Assembly: GCA_949288725.1 (NCBI GenBank)
Contig: CASELF010000086.1
Location: 1 to 57,674 of the forward strand
Reading direction: 5' to 3'
Origin: an uncultured bacterium
Lineage (GTDB): Bacteria; Cyanobacteriota; Vampirovibrionia; Gastranaerophilales; Gastranaerophilaceae
Length of the DNA: 57,674 nucleotides
Below the pieces are notes generated by a model. It was not told where the DNA came from, searched no databases, and saw nothing but the letters and a program-made list of their open reading frames with translations. The position numbers were made by a program, and so were the translations under genes. The stretch's first letter is position 1. Each line of letters begins with the position of its first letter. Positions 1 through 9,940 of the stretch are shown piece after piece.

Positions 1-1
1 A

Positions 2-3000
2 GGTTCAATAACCGGATATTATGATGACAACAAAGATGCTTATGACAAATTAAAAAGTTCAAACGTAAAAAAAATAATAGATTATCAAAATATTGGAGTA
101 ACACTATTAGAACGTGCAAGTGACAAGCAATTAACTCGCCGTGAATATTTTGAAGAGAATGTAAAACATATAAAAGAAATGTTTCTAACCCGCTTGGAAG
201 TTTTAAAAACTAACAGCGGGATAAGTTATTTAGATCAGTTCCGCGGGAAATACAGTCGCCAAGAATTTAAGAAAATAATAGAAGAATATGTCGACCAAAT
301 GGTAATGACAACCAAAATGGAAGACCTAAAGACAATGCAGCGAAAGTTTGTCGGATTGGGAATAATAGAAGAAACAGAAGCCTTAGCAGAATTAAGCAAA
401 AGTGCCAAAAATCATCACGAAAATAAGATTGATAATCCATATTTAAAAGATATTAAAATCGCAAATCTAAACCCGAAAAAAATTCCAATTGAATGGGATA
501 GCGCAGAACCTATGAAGTTCGAAGAAGTATATCGCTATGAACGAGGTTGTGAGTACAATAAAGTATTAACAGAAGAGTTAATACAAAAGAAAGCAGAACT
601 CCAGTCAGTAGCGAGTGCGTATAACAAATATGCTCAGTATTCAGAATTCAGTGAATCACTATTATCTAATGAAGACAGCTCAGCAGCGCGTTCAGATAAG
701 TTAATGAACGGAATAGCAGAATATTATGCAATGAGTGAAGACAATGGTATAAGTGAGTTAAAGAAATTAATCGATAAATCACAGCTTCCAATCACGATAA
801 CAGATGGGAAACTGGATTTGAGTGCATATACAACAGAGGAGTTAAAACAACAAGGATTAAATAAGTTAATCAAATATATAAACCAAACCCATAAAGAGAG
901 ATTTGAGAAATTTTTAGGTGGTCGCAGCATAGAAGATTACCAGAAGAGCTATGAAGACTTAAATAGTTTAGTATTAGGCCCAGAGAATGCGAAATTACTA
1001 TCAGAAGCGATGGTAAATGACAATATGGGAGTAATCCAACGTTATACCGGCACAACATCGATGGTAGGAATGGGTTTAACCGTAGTAGGAGGGATATTGT
1101 GTTTTACTCCATTAGCGCCATTAGGCGGCGGAATGGTGACAGTGGGTAACACCTTAGCCATAGGCGGAATGGCAAGTGAAAGTGCCTTAGGTTATACCGA
1201 TGCTTATACAAAACGCGATGGGAAAGTATATGCAGATGAAGTGGATGGAGTAACGAAGAATTTAATGATGAATGCGGCAGGCTTTGTAGTAGGTTACGGA
1301 GCCGGCAAAGCGGGATTGAAAGCTTTTAACAAATTAATAGACGATAAGTTAGCGAGTACATTTAAGACGGCAATAGGCGAAGGTAATCGCCTTCAAGCCT
1401 TAAAGACTGTAATAAGCAATCCGGAATATTTAAAGAACTTTATGACAGCCGGAGGTGCAAAGATAAGCAGTGATTTTCTAATATCCTACGTAGGTGACTT
1501 GGCAATGATGGGGATATTGGATACGAATGATGATTGGAAGTCATTGTTAAAAGCTAACCTAATTGGTATAGTGGTTGGAACAAGTTCTGATATAAAAGAT
1601 TTATCCGGAGTAGGCAAAGTTACAACAGGAGGCAATGCAAAAATAAAACCAGATGGAACACCGGAAGCTCCTACAACACATTCAACTCCTACTGGCGAAA
1701 CTTCTAACCAAACGACTTTTGGTAATAGAGCGGGAGGTACAAACCGTTTTAGCCAAGCTGAGATTGATGCCAATATTACTCAGTTGCTTTATAAACAGAG
1801 AAGTGACCGTTCTAACTTAATTTTACTTCTCTCTGAGCCTGATCTTGAAAAGTTCGGCATTAATACCGTTCAGGATTTAATAAAATCTAAGGTTTGTTCA
1901 CCGGATGATAGAACCGTACTAAAGAGATTGTATAAAAATGCGGAAGATCTTGGTTATAAAGACTTTATTGATGAAAATCCGGATGTACTTCTTGGAATGG
2001 CGGCTGAATATGAGAAGAAAAATGGAGTTTTAACGACATCATATGACAACTTAACCAAGAATGAATTTGAGCTTATAAAATCAGCTAAAGAGCAAGCAAA
2101 GAGTGGTTCTATAAAGCCTGAACATGTTGATGCAATCATAGATAGGATAGATATGTCTATCCCATACAAGTTGATTGGATTTATGGATAATCCGGAAGCT
2201 TTAAAGAAATACTTGAAAACTATTAACGTAATTCATTGCGTAGACGGTAAAAATGTCAGAAAGAAAGAAAAGTATGTTGTAATAGATGGTCAACAAATTG
2301 GCACTTACGAAAACTGTCTTGAAATGATTAAGAATGCCAAATTGACAGAAGACTTTTTGCGCACCCAATCTACAACCAGTGAAGTTGTTGTTAGACGAGT
2401 AGAAGATAACAGTTTTGTTAGTCATATACAGGTAGATGGAAAAAATCTTACCGAATTGATGGAAAAAGCTGTCAAAGAAAACAATGTTGATGCACTTTTG
2501 GCACGCTTAAATAAAGGTGACATCAACTTTGTAAATGATAATTTTGTGGGTACAACTTTCTCTAAAGAAGATGTAGTAGCCAGTGCAGAAGGTGCGATAA
2601 AGTGGGAATACACCGTTCCGGAAGGTACTGAAGCTGCATTTGTAGAAAGTTTAGTTCCTACAAACAAAGCAATATACAGAGAAGCAGAGTTTGTAATTCA
2701 AAAAGATTATACATATAAAATAACAGGTGCAAAATACGACAAAGCAAACAATGTATGGACTATACAAGCTGTTGTGGGTAAAAAAGCAAAGCCAGACAAT
2801 GTTTCTACGAAACCTTCTTCCACACCTGAAATTAAGTCTAAGCCAGGTAAGCAAAAAAGAGCAAAAGAAGACTTGCCTGTTGAAGAAATAAAGGCAGCAG
2901 TAGCAGCTATACAAGCAGAATATAAAGACGCAGCTCCTACATTTGAACAATTTATAAACGAATCAGGTTTTAACCAATTGGATTATACAGGCAAAACCGG

Positions 3001-6000
3001 TTCAAGATTAAAAGGTTACCAAAGTTTATATGATAAAATTGCAAATTATATGATAGATCATCCGCAAGCTACTGTTGCAGATGCAGTAAAAGATGTTAGA
3101 GATGCGTTTGGTGCAAGAACAAAAGTTGCATCAGGTGATTTTAAAAACCACCCTGAAGTAAAAGCATTGTTAGATGCCGGAGATGAAAGAGGTGCTATGC
3201 TTCGAGCTGCAGAATTGCAATCTCAACCTGCACTTGAAACATTAAAAGGTGTTATTAAAAAACAAGCGGAAAGTAGTGATGGAATTTCTGTTGCCAGAAT
3301 AAGTAATTACGTTGCGGATAATGGAATTCCTTATTTTTCAGAAGCTCAACTTGCCGAATTAAAACAATTTGGTGCTAATTTGGGTGTTACAATAGATTAT
3401 GTTGTCAAAATAGACGAGTCTGATCCTAACTATGCAAGAATGAAGGCTGCAGGGTATAAACCAACAACGAAATCACAACCTTCTGGATATACTGCATTAC
3501 AAATGAATTTTAAAACAAAAGACGGTAAAACTATGGAATGGCAATACCGTGGAGATAAAGTTGATGAATTTGCCGAAGGTGAGCATATCCCATATGATTT
3601 AAGAACAGGAAAAGATATTATTGGTGAATATAAAGATTTGGCTCCTTTGTATAATCCAATCAAAGAATTGTTGTCAGAGAAAAAGATGAGTAAAGATGTT
3701 TATGATGAATATAATCGTTATTTGAATGATTATTATAATCATTTACGTAAATTAGAACTCGGTTTTGAAAGTGTAGAGCCTGAACTTGCAAATTATGGTA
3801 AAGGTTATCGTTTTGATGAAAGATTAAATGCTCAAAACCTAATAGCATTACATAATGCAGCCGATAAAATTAAAAAAGGGGAAATTTCTCCGGAAGTAGT
3901 TTACAAAGATTATAAGAAAGCTGTTGCAAAAAATACAAAACCTGTTTCTGTCTTAAATGATGTGAATCAATTAGTAAACCAGAAATCAAGTATTTTAAAA
4001 GCAAATGGAAATATAAGATTTTATGATTTAGTAGAAAATTGTCAAAAAATCGAGGATTTAAATGTATTAAGGCTTATTCAAGACGAGTTACAAAAAGATT
4101 CTCCTAATACAAACTTGATATGGGCACTTTCGCATTTCGAAAATCTTCATGAAGGCCAGACTGTTCCTGCAAGTTTTGCTAATGTTTTTCTACAAAGATC
4201 TTCATTCGGAACAGGTCCTGCAAAGTCCGGAATTAATTTCCTACAAGGAAATTATATTGAATATATCAAATCACAAGACCCTGATGCCGGAAAATATATA
4301 GAAGAAACGTTCACCACAAAAAGAGAACAAAATTCTTTTATAGATGCTGCTGAAAAATTAAAAGATGACGATATTACTCCACAAGAATTTCAAGATATAA
4401 AAGACAGATTTGCAGCAAGACTTAATAAAGATGTCAACAACTTTAAATATAACAAACAAATAAACGATATTAAGAGTCCGGAACAATTACAACCTGTTAT
4501 AGAAGCTTATAACTTCTTAAAAGAAAAGAATGTACCAATTAGTTATGGTGGAACAGATGCTATCCTTACCAATGTGACAAAGGATAATCTGGAGACATTT
4601 AAACAAACATTTAGTTATCTGAAGGAAAACTCTAAATATTCAGATACTGATATAGTTTGGGTTGCAGTACATGCGGATGCACAGTCATTACAATGTATAA
4701 AAGAGCTATACTCTGTAATATCTAAAGACTTGAATTTATCCGATGAACTTCTATCATATGGGTTATTTATAAATCTAACGCCAGAATCTACTGCTGCAAA
4801 ATTGGATTATTATAAACTTATACAAAGTGATAATACAATGAGCAACTCAAGTAAGATATATCAGTTAATGGATGTTAATGAATCTAACCTTGATTGTGCC
4901 AAAGAAATGTATGGTCTCTATAAAAATAATAAAATAAAAAAACATGAGAATTTGTCGTCTTTTCTCTATACAAATAAAAAGCGTCCTGTTGAATTTATAC
5001 GAAACAATATAGATGTATTACTAAAATACGAAGACGAAGCAGGTCGTATTAATACATCAAATATCGACATGATTAATGCTGCTTCAAATAGAAATATGCC
5101 TACTGAGGATGTTACAAAATTAATTAATTTAAGAAGAGATAATCCTGATATGAAAGATGTCATAGTTGATATGATAAAAGATGGCAAATCAGTACAAGCC
5201 ATAGACTTTCAGATTTATAAGAAAAATGTTAAGAACGATGTTTCTAAACCGCTTTCATATGAACCATCAGATGCATATAAGCTGGATCCATCAAGCTTAG
5301 GTGTAAAAAGTGTAGAGCTAAGTCCAAGTACAGAAGAAATTGCATTAGGAACATTAAATACCCAAAAAGGAGAATTAAAGACTCTTAATATTCCTCCTGT
5401 TGAACAGTTGATAAAAGATTTGGATAATGGCAAACCTGTAAAAATATCAATACCGAATGACGGCGGAATGAAACCAAGCAACGGTAATAATAGAATATAT
5501 CCTGAAGATGTATCTCGTCTTGGTAAAGTTGAAGATGCCGGATATGAATTGTGTTATGGCGTAAAAAGAAATTGGAGTGATTCAAAGATTGCTCGCGATT
5601 TGATGCAAAATTTCTTTAATGGTCATGGTGGCACTATGGAAGGCGTTTCTCTTGACATCAAAAAAGTTGGTGACAAGTACACAATTCGTATTTCAGGTGA
5701 AGGTACATATGATTATGGATACTTAGATGCCTTGGGAGCAAGTTCAAGTGATGTTAATCCTACAAGTATAGGACGTCAGTTTGGTGAAGGTGCAAAAATT
5801 GCAGCCTTAAGCTTGTTGACAAAACAAGGAACTGATTATGTAAAATTTGCCAGCGGTGAATGGGATATGACATTTAATCGTTCTTCTAACGATATTGATA
5901 AAGCCCATATGACCCAAGTATTGTCAAAAAATAAAAAGGATGTACAAGGTAATTTCGTAGAGTTCACAACCGATAATCCTAAGCTTGTTGAAGAAATAAT

Positions 6001-8881
6001 TAATGCAAAAGATTATTTTGGTCACCCATATAACAAAGATTTCCAAAATTTTGACTATGAGAATGAATTTTTCGGAATAAAAGTTCTACCGGAAGGTCAA
6101 AAAGGAAACATTTATGTTGTTCAAAGATATGAAACAGAGAATGGTATCGGGGATTCTCTTAACGGTTTTTCATTAGTGTTTAAGAAGCAGCCTGATGATC
6201 CTGAATTGTTGAAACTGTCAAAAAATTCTTATTCTCTTGAAATAGATAGAGATAGAGGAAGATTAAACAATAATAATATCAGACAACTTGTAACAAAATA
6301 TGCAACAACTATGTCCAAAAAAGATTTAGGAAATCTTATGGGTTCTCTTGAGCTGGTATGGACAAAAGCTGCACATGAAAGAACTCCACAAGAAAATGCT
6401 ATTTTGGAAGGCTTGGCAGTTGCCGCATCTCAAAAGGGAATAAAGATAGATTTTACTTCGAAAAAATACGTATTTATGGATCAACACGCTTCTATTGAAG
6501 ATAAACAAATGGCAAATCTTATGGGATATAAGGTTGTTGACATTTCCATGTTTAAAGGTATCGGTTTAAAAGATTTTGCGGAATTAAATTCAAAAAGAAA
6601 AGTTCCTCTAAAACCTGATGAAGTTCAATCTCAAAAAATCCAATTACTAAATGAAGGTGTAAGAGTAATTAAAGAATTTTTACCGGAAGATAAAAAACAT
6701 TTAATCAAAGATGAAGAAGTAGATTCTCCAAAATTTGTTTTTAATGAAGGCGGATCTCCTAACGAACGAGCTGAAGCGATTATCACGTATGGCAGGTATA
6801 AAGGACATTGGATTAAAGAGTCTGCATTATATACGGATAAATATGTAGATTTACTTGCAACTTGGGTGCATGAAATGTCTCATAAATATGGCGGAGATGT
6901 AAGTAACGAATTTACGAATGCATTAAAGAATATAGAAACTATAATAACAAAAACTTTGGTTGAAAATCCTGAAGCTCTTGCTAAGATTAAATATCTTGCA
7001 AAACTTTACGATAACGTAGATTCACACATGGAAGCTCCTACGTTTGATGCGAAAGCTTATAAAGCTCAAGTTGAAAAAGAAATTGCCAAACCAAAGGATT
7101 ATGTAGAATATGTTGACAGAAGTTCAGATAATAATGTTGCTCGAAATAATTCTACAAGATATGGTACAGTCGTAGAATATAAGCCTTTACCGGCGAGAAC
7201 TTCAAAGACAGTTTCTGCCAAATTACCTTCTGCCGATGAAGCTTTCAAAGAATTAGAAACAAAAGGATCTGTGACAGTAACAGTTCCGGACAAAGGCGGC
7301 TTAAATCCAACTAATTCGGAAAATCCTGTTATACATCCTGAAGACGTAAGTGTCCTTGGGGTACCTCAGAAAGCAAAAATTAAACTCAGATATGCAGAAG
7401 CAACAAACTGGAGCAATTTCAAAATAGCAAGAGATTTGATGCAGAATTTCTATGACGGTAACGGTCATACTTTAGAAGGCGTAACAATTAAAGTTGACAA
7501 AGTTGGAGATGAATACAAAGTTCGAGTTGAAGGACTTGGTAAATACGATTACAAACATCTTCAAAGAACAGGTTCAAGCACAAAACCTTATCTTGTTGAA
7601 GATTTAGGCAATTTTGGTGAAGGAACAAGAGTAATTGCCGGCAGTTTAATTGTTAAAGGTTCTGAGAATGTAAAATACGGCTGCGGAGAATGGCAGCTTG
7701 AATTCGGACGTGAAAATGGAAGATTAGCCGGAGATGATTTAACTCAAACGTTAACCAAAAACACTAAACCTGTTGAAGGTAATTATGTTGAATTTACTAC
7801 AAAAGATCCTGCTATGGTTGAAGAATTATTGAAATCTAAAGATTATTTCTATCATCCATATAACGAAAATTTCCAAAATTTCGAATATGAAAACGAATTC
7901 TTTGGCTTTAAGCATCTTGATGAGACTGAAGAAAGTACAATTTATTTAGGGCAGAAATATGAAATAAACGATGACTTTAAACCTGCTTCAAGTAAATTAT
8001 GTATAGTGTTCAAAAAGTTGCCTAATTACCCGACTTTAAAGGATATGAATTATAATAGACAATTTGTTTTATCGACAGGTTGTGATAGAGTTGGCTTAAA
8101 TGACACAGATGTCTTAGGTTTAGCTGTACGTTATGCAGCATCTATGACTGATAATGAACTTATACAGGCTATTCGTTCATTAGAAGATGTTTGGACTACT
8201 GCAAATCCAAAGGATGATATGATAATAAGTCCTTGGGGTAATCAATCATTAGAGTATACTTTTGTTGAAGGGCTTATTGCAGAAGCAAACAATCGTAATC
8301 TACAAATAGATAAAAATCCAAAAATTGTTATCATAAAATCAGACACTCCTAGTGACCAAATTGAATATTTCCAAGAAAACGGTTACAGATTTGCTAATCA
8401 GAGAGTAAATTTGGACGGTTCATTATGTGATGCACAAACATTATATAACAGAATGCATAAAATTCATTCTTTAAAACCTACTGAGGTTGAGGCAAAGAAA
8501 CTTGAACTTATCCAAAAGGCCACCCAAATATTTGCGGAAAATGATTGGTATTCGGTTATTCCGGATAATATTGAAAGTACAGCAGGATATGTATTTGATT
8601 CAAAAGTATCAAATTGCCCGTCAATTCACGCTAAAATTGAAGATGGTCAATACAAAGGTTTATTTATAGACAGAAATGTTTTGAAAGATCGAGATTTTAT
8701 GTCAATAGTTCAAGAAGCGCTTGCTCAAATGCTTCATACAGCAGGAAATGATAAGTCATCAAACTACAGTTATGAACTTACAGATTTGATGAGAACACAG
8801 GTAAATCAGTTCATTAATGATCCGACAGTATCAAAACGCCTTCGCATCTTACAGAAAATTTATAATGGACTTGGAGAATAG
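2..8881 (+). CDS. Giant multidomain protein (putative effector/toxin-like), 5' end cut by window edge
   Basis: The frame is open from base 2, so 59 codons precede the first in-window ATG (179) and the true start lies outside. Numbered from that ATG (2,900 residues), the order is: charged helical region; two Gly-rich hydrophobic segments near 297-345, a possible membrane hairpin; a Pro/Thr linker near 485-520; a RelA/SpoT-like module at about 925-1150 with R943, K945, D975, E1120-x-Q-x-R1124 and H1136; a long helical region; a GHKL-ATPase-like module (ARDLMQNF at 1805, FGEG at 1868); a zinc-protease HEMSH at 2231-2235; then a second GHKL-like copy (ARDLMQNF, FGEG at 2479) whose matching protease site reads QEALAQ (2845). 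The domain calls come from motifs read by eye. An effector or polymorphic-toxin role is inferred from domain variety and size. A 143-residue hypothetical follows after 49 bases. Confidence 0.85.
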   Translation, partial: GSITGYYDDNKDAYDKLKSSNVKKIIDYQNIGVTLLERASDKQLTRREYFEENVKHIKEMFLTRLEVLKTNSGISYLDQFRGKYSRQEFKKIIEEYVDQMVMTTKMEDLKTMQRKFVGLGIIEETEALAELSKSAKNHHENKIDNPYLKDIKIANLNPKKIPIEWDSAEPMKFEEVYRYERGCEYNKVLTEELIQKKAELQSVASAYNKYAQYSEFSESLLSNEDSSAARSDKLMNGIAEYYAMSEDNGISELKKLIDKSQLPITITDGKLDLSAYTTEELKQQGLNKLIKYINQTHKERFEKFLGGRSIEDYQKSYEDLNSLVLGPENAKLLSEAMVNDNMGVIQRYTGTTSMVGMGLTVVGGILCFTPLAPLGGGMVTVGNTLAIGGMASESALGYTDAYTKRDGKVYADEVDGVTKNLMMNAAGFVVGYGAGKAGLKAFNKLIDDKLASTFKTAIGEGNRLQALKTVISNPEYLKNFMTAGGAKISSDFLISYVGDLAMMGILDTNDDWKSLLKANLIGIVVGTSSDIKDLSGVGKVTTGGNAKIKPDGTPEAPTTHSTPTGETSNQTTFGNRAGGTNRFSQAEIDANITQLLYKQRSDRSNLILLLSEPDLEKFGINTVQDLIKSKVCSPDDRTVLKRLYKNAEDLGYKDFIDENPDVLLGMAAEYEKKNGVLTTSYDNLTKNEFELIKSAKEQAKSGSIKPEHVDAIIDRIDMSIPYKLIGFMDNPEALKKYLKTINVIHCVDGKNVRKKEKYVVIDGQQIGTYENCLEMIKNAKLTEDFLRTQSTTSEVVVRRVEDNSFVSHIQVDGKNLTELMEKAVKENNVDALLARLNKGDINFVNDNFVGTTFSKEDVVASAEGAIKWEYTVPEGTEAAFVESLVPTNKAIYREAEFVIQKDYTYKITGAKYDKANNVWTIQAVVGKKAKPDNVSTKPSSTPEIKSKPGKQKRAKEDLPVEEIKAAVAAIQAEYKDAAPTFEQFINESGFNQLDYTGKTGSRLKGYQSLYDKIANYMIDHPQATVADAVKDVRDAFGARTKVASGDFKNHPEVKALLDAGDERGAMLRAAELQSQPALETLKGVIKKQAESSDGISVARISNYVADNGIPYFSEAQLAELKQFGANLGVTIDYVVKIDESDPNYARMKAAGYKPTTKSQPSGYTALQMNFKTKDGKTMEWQYRGDKVDEFAEGEHIPYDLRTGKDIIGEYKDLAPLYNPIKELLSEKKMSKDVYDEYNRYLNDYYNHLRKLELGFESVEPELANYGKGYRFDERLNAQNLIALHNAADKIKKGEISPEVVYKDYKKAVAKNTKPVSVLNDVNQLVNQKSSILKANGNIRFYDLVENCQKIEDLNVLRLIQDELQKDSPNTNLIWALSHFENLHEGQTVPASFANVFLQRSSFGTGPAKSGINFLQGNYIEYIKSQDPDAGKYIEETFTTKREQNSFIDAAEKLKDDDITPQEFQDIKDRFAARLNKDVNNFKYNKQINDIKSPEQLQPVIEAYNFLKEKNVPISYGGTDAILTNVTKDNLETFKQTFSYLKENSKYSDTDIVWVAVHADAQSLQCIKELYSVISKDLNLSDELLSYGLFINLTPESTAAKLDYYKLIQSDNTMSNSSKIYQLMDVNESNLDCAKEMYGLYKNNKIKKHENLSSFLYTNKKRPVEFIRNNIDVLLKYEDEAGRINTSNIDMINAASNRNMPTEDVTKLINLRRDNPDMKDVIVDMIKDGKSVQAIDFQIYKKNVKNDVSKPLSYEPSDAYKLDPSSLGVKSVELSPSTEEIALGTLNTQKGELKTLNIPPVEQLIKDLDNGKPVKISIPNDGGMKPSNGNNRIYPEDVSRLGKVEDAGYELCYGVKRNWSDSKIARDLMQNFFNGHGGTMEGVSLDIKKVGDKYTIRISGEGTYDYGYLDALGASSSDVNPTSIGRQFGEGAKIAALSLLTKQGTDYVKFASGEWDMTFNRSSNDIDKAHMTQVLSKNKKDVQGNFVEFTTDNPKLVEEIINAKDYFGHPYNKDFQNFDYENEFFGIKVLPEGQKGNIYVVQRYETENGIGDSLNGFSLVFKKQPDDPELLKLSKNSYSLEIDRDRGRLNNNNIRQLVTKYATTMSKKDLGNLMGSLELVWTKAAHERTPQENAILEGLAVAASQKGIKIDFTSKKYVFMDQHASIEDKQMANLMGYKVVDISMFKGIGLKDFAELNSKRKVPLKPDEVQSQKIQLLNEGVRVIKEFLPEDKKHLIKDEEVDSPKFVFNEGGSPNERAEAIITYGRYKGHWIKESALYTDKYVDLLATWVHEMSHKYGGDVSNEFTNALKNIETIITKTLVENPEALAKIKYLAKLYDNVDSHMEAPTFDAKAYKAQVEKEIAKPKDYVEYVDRSSDNNVARNNSTRYGTVVEYKPLPARTSKTVSAKLPSADEAFKELETKGSVTVTVPDKGGLNPTNSENPVIHPEDVSVLGVPQKAKIKLRYAEATNWSNFKIARDLMQNFYDGNGHTLEGVTIKVDKVGDEYKVRVEGLGKYDYKHLQRTGSSTKPYLVEDLGNFGEGTRVIAGSLIVKGSENVKYGCGEWQLEFGRENGRLAGDDLTQTLTKNTKPVEGNYVEFTTKDPAMVEELLKSKDYFYHPYNENFQNFEYENEFFGFKHLDETEESTIYLGQKYEINDDFKPASSKLCIVFKKLPNYPTLKDMNYNRQFVLSTGCDRVGLNDTDVLGLAVRYAASMTDNELIQAIRSLEDVWTTANPKDDMIISPWGNQSLEYTFVEGLIAEANNRNLQIDKNPKIVIIKSDTPSDQIEYFQENGYRFANQRVNLDGSLCDAQTLYNRMHKIHSLKPTEVEAKKLELIQKATQIFAENDWYSVIPDNIESTAGYVFDSKVSNCPSIHAKIEDGQYKGLFIDRNVLKDRDFMSIVQEALAQMLHTAGNDKSSNYSYELTDLMRTQVNQFINDPTVSKRLRILQKIYNGLGE

Positions 8882-8930
8882 GCTCTGGCTTTTTAGCGAA
8901 AAATAGTATAAAATAAGAACGAGGTTATAG

Positions 8931-9362
8931 ATGAATAAGATTAATCATACAGAAGTAAATAAAGCAAACTTTAAAGGAATAAAAAAAATGAATAAAGAAA
9001 TACAAACTCTTGAAACAAGTATTAAAAAGTTTGTGAAAACGTTAGCAAATCGTGCAGAGAGAGAAGTTCCGGAATATGGAGATTTTGCTCCTGTATATGA
9101 ACAGTTCCAAAATCCGGATAAGAGCCTTGTTGCAACAGATTTTATGCTTAAAATTTCTAAGCCGCCAAAAAATATTGCGAACCACGAAAAAATACGTAAT
9201 CTTGAAGTTGTAGCATATAAACTTCCTCTTCCATATAAGGCAGAAAGAATTATTGCAACCGGTAACAAGGAAGATATATTGAAAAAACTTCAATCTGAAG
9301 AGGTTCTTGGTGAAATTCATAAAGCAGTAAAAAGTCTTTCTGATAACTTAGAAGATGTATAA
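8931..9362 (+). CDS. Small hypothetical protein with N-terminal F-x-G motif
   Basis: A 143-residue protein of unknown family. It begins at an ATG preceded by a plausible ribosome site (AACGAGG). Residues 13-17 read NFKGI, a short motif also found near the N-terminus of five other unrelated hypotheticals in this window. The rest is charged and mixed helix/strand, without signal peptide or membrane segment. It sits 49 bases after the giant protein gene on the same strand, so it may be co-transcribed and could be an accessory or immunity-type partner. That is only a positional inference. Confidence 0.75.
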   Translation: MNKINHTEVNKANFKGIKKMNKEIQTLETSIKKFVKTLANRAEREVPEYGDFAPVYEQFQNPDKSLVATDFMLKISKPPKNIANHEKIRNLEVVAYKLPLPYKAERIIATGNKEDILKKLQSEEVLGEIHKAVKSLSDNLEDV

Positions 9363-9368
9363 ACTTCA

Positions 9369-9397
9369 TTGCATTCATTATCTCATCGTGCTAGAAT
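9369..9397 (+). promoter_or_regulatory. Promoter for rimI, extended -10, probably leaderless
   Basis: TTGCAT at 9369-9374, a 17-base spacer, then TAGAAT at 9392-9397 preceded by TG at the extended -10 position (9389-9390). The ATG of rimI is at 9404, where transcription would be expected to start. No Shine-Dalgarno sequence lies upstream of that ATG. The inferred mRNA is therefore leaderless. Confidence 0.5.
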
Positions 9398-9403
9398 TCT
9401 CGT

Positions 9404-9940
9404 ATGAGTGAGCAAAAATTCAATTTAATAATCAGACCGATGAAACAAACAGATATAGATGCTGTTGTAGGAATTGAGGAAGAATCTTACGGTTCTCATC
9501 ATTGGTCGAAGGAATCTTTTTATAACGAATTACAAAATGATTTGGCAGCTTATTTTTGTGCGTTTAATGAAGAAGGTATTTTGGTTGGATATGCCGGAAC
9601 TTGGCAAATTCTGGAAGAAGCTCATATTACAAACATCTCAGTAAAACCTGACTTTCGCAGAAGAAAAATAGGCGAGGCTTTACTTCATACAATTATAGAA
9701 AATTGTTATGCAAATGGCGTAAAATATATTACGTTAGAAGTTAGAGTTTCAAACCAGAAGGCGATAAATTTGTATGAAAAGTACGGGTTTAAGTCATTAG
9801 GCAGGAGAAAAGAATATTATCAAGATAATAATGAAGATGCCTTAATAATGTGGACAGAAAATATCTTTTACGATAAATTTAAAACTATATACAAAAATAA
9901 TATTGAAAATTTAAACAAGGTTGTGACTATAAATGAATGA
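9404..9940 (+). CDS. rimI: Ribosomal-protein alanine N-acetyltransferase-like GNAT (RimI family)
   Basis: A GNAT acetyltransferase of 178 residues. RimI-family enzymes transfer acetyl from acetyl-CoA to the N-terminal alanine of ribosomal protein S18 or related targets in the cytoplasm. Visible hallmarks are the acetyl-CoA loop region (ISVKPDFRRRKIGEALL), the LEVRVSNQKAINLYEKYGF segment that typifies RimI, and the N-terminal region IEEESYGSHHWSKESF. It is somewhat longer than the usual ~150 residues because of a C-terminal tail of about 25. No ribosome site precedes the ATG, but a promoter ends six bases upstream. The gene overlaps the bioY-like gene by eight bases, so the two are probably translationally coupled. 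Confidence 0.85.
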   Translation: MSEQKFNLIIRPMKQTDIDAVVGIEEESYGSHHWSKESFYNELQNDLAAYFCAFNEEGILVGYAGTWQILEEAHITNISVKPDFRRRKIGEALLHTIIENCYANGVKYITLEVRVSNQKAINLYEKYGFKSLGRRKEYYQDNNEDALIMWTENIFYDKFKTIYKNNIENLNKVVTINE

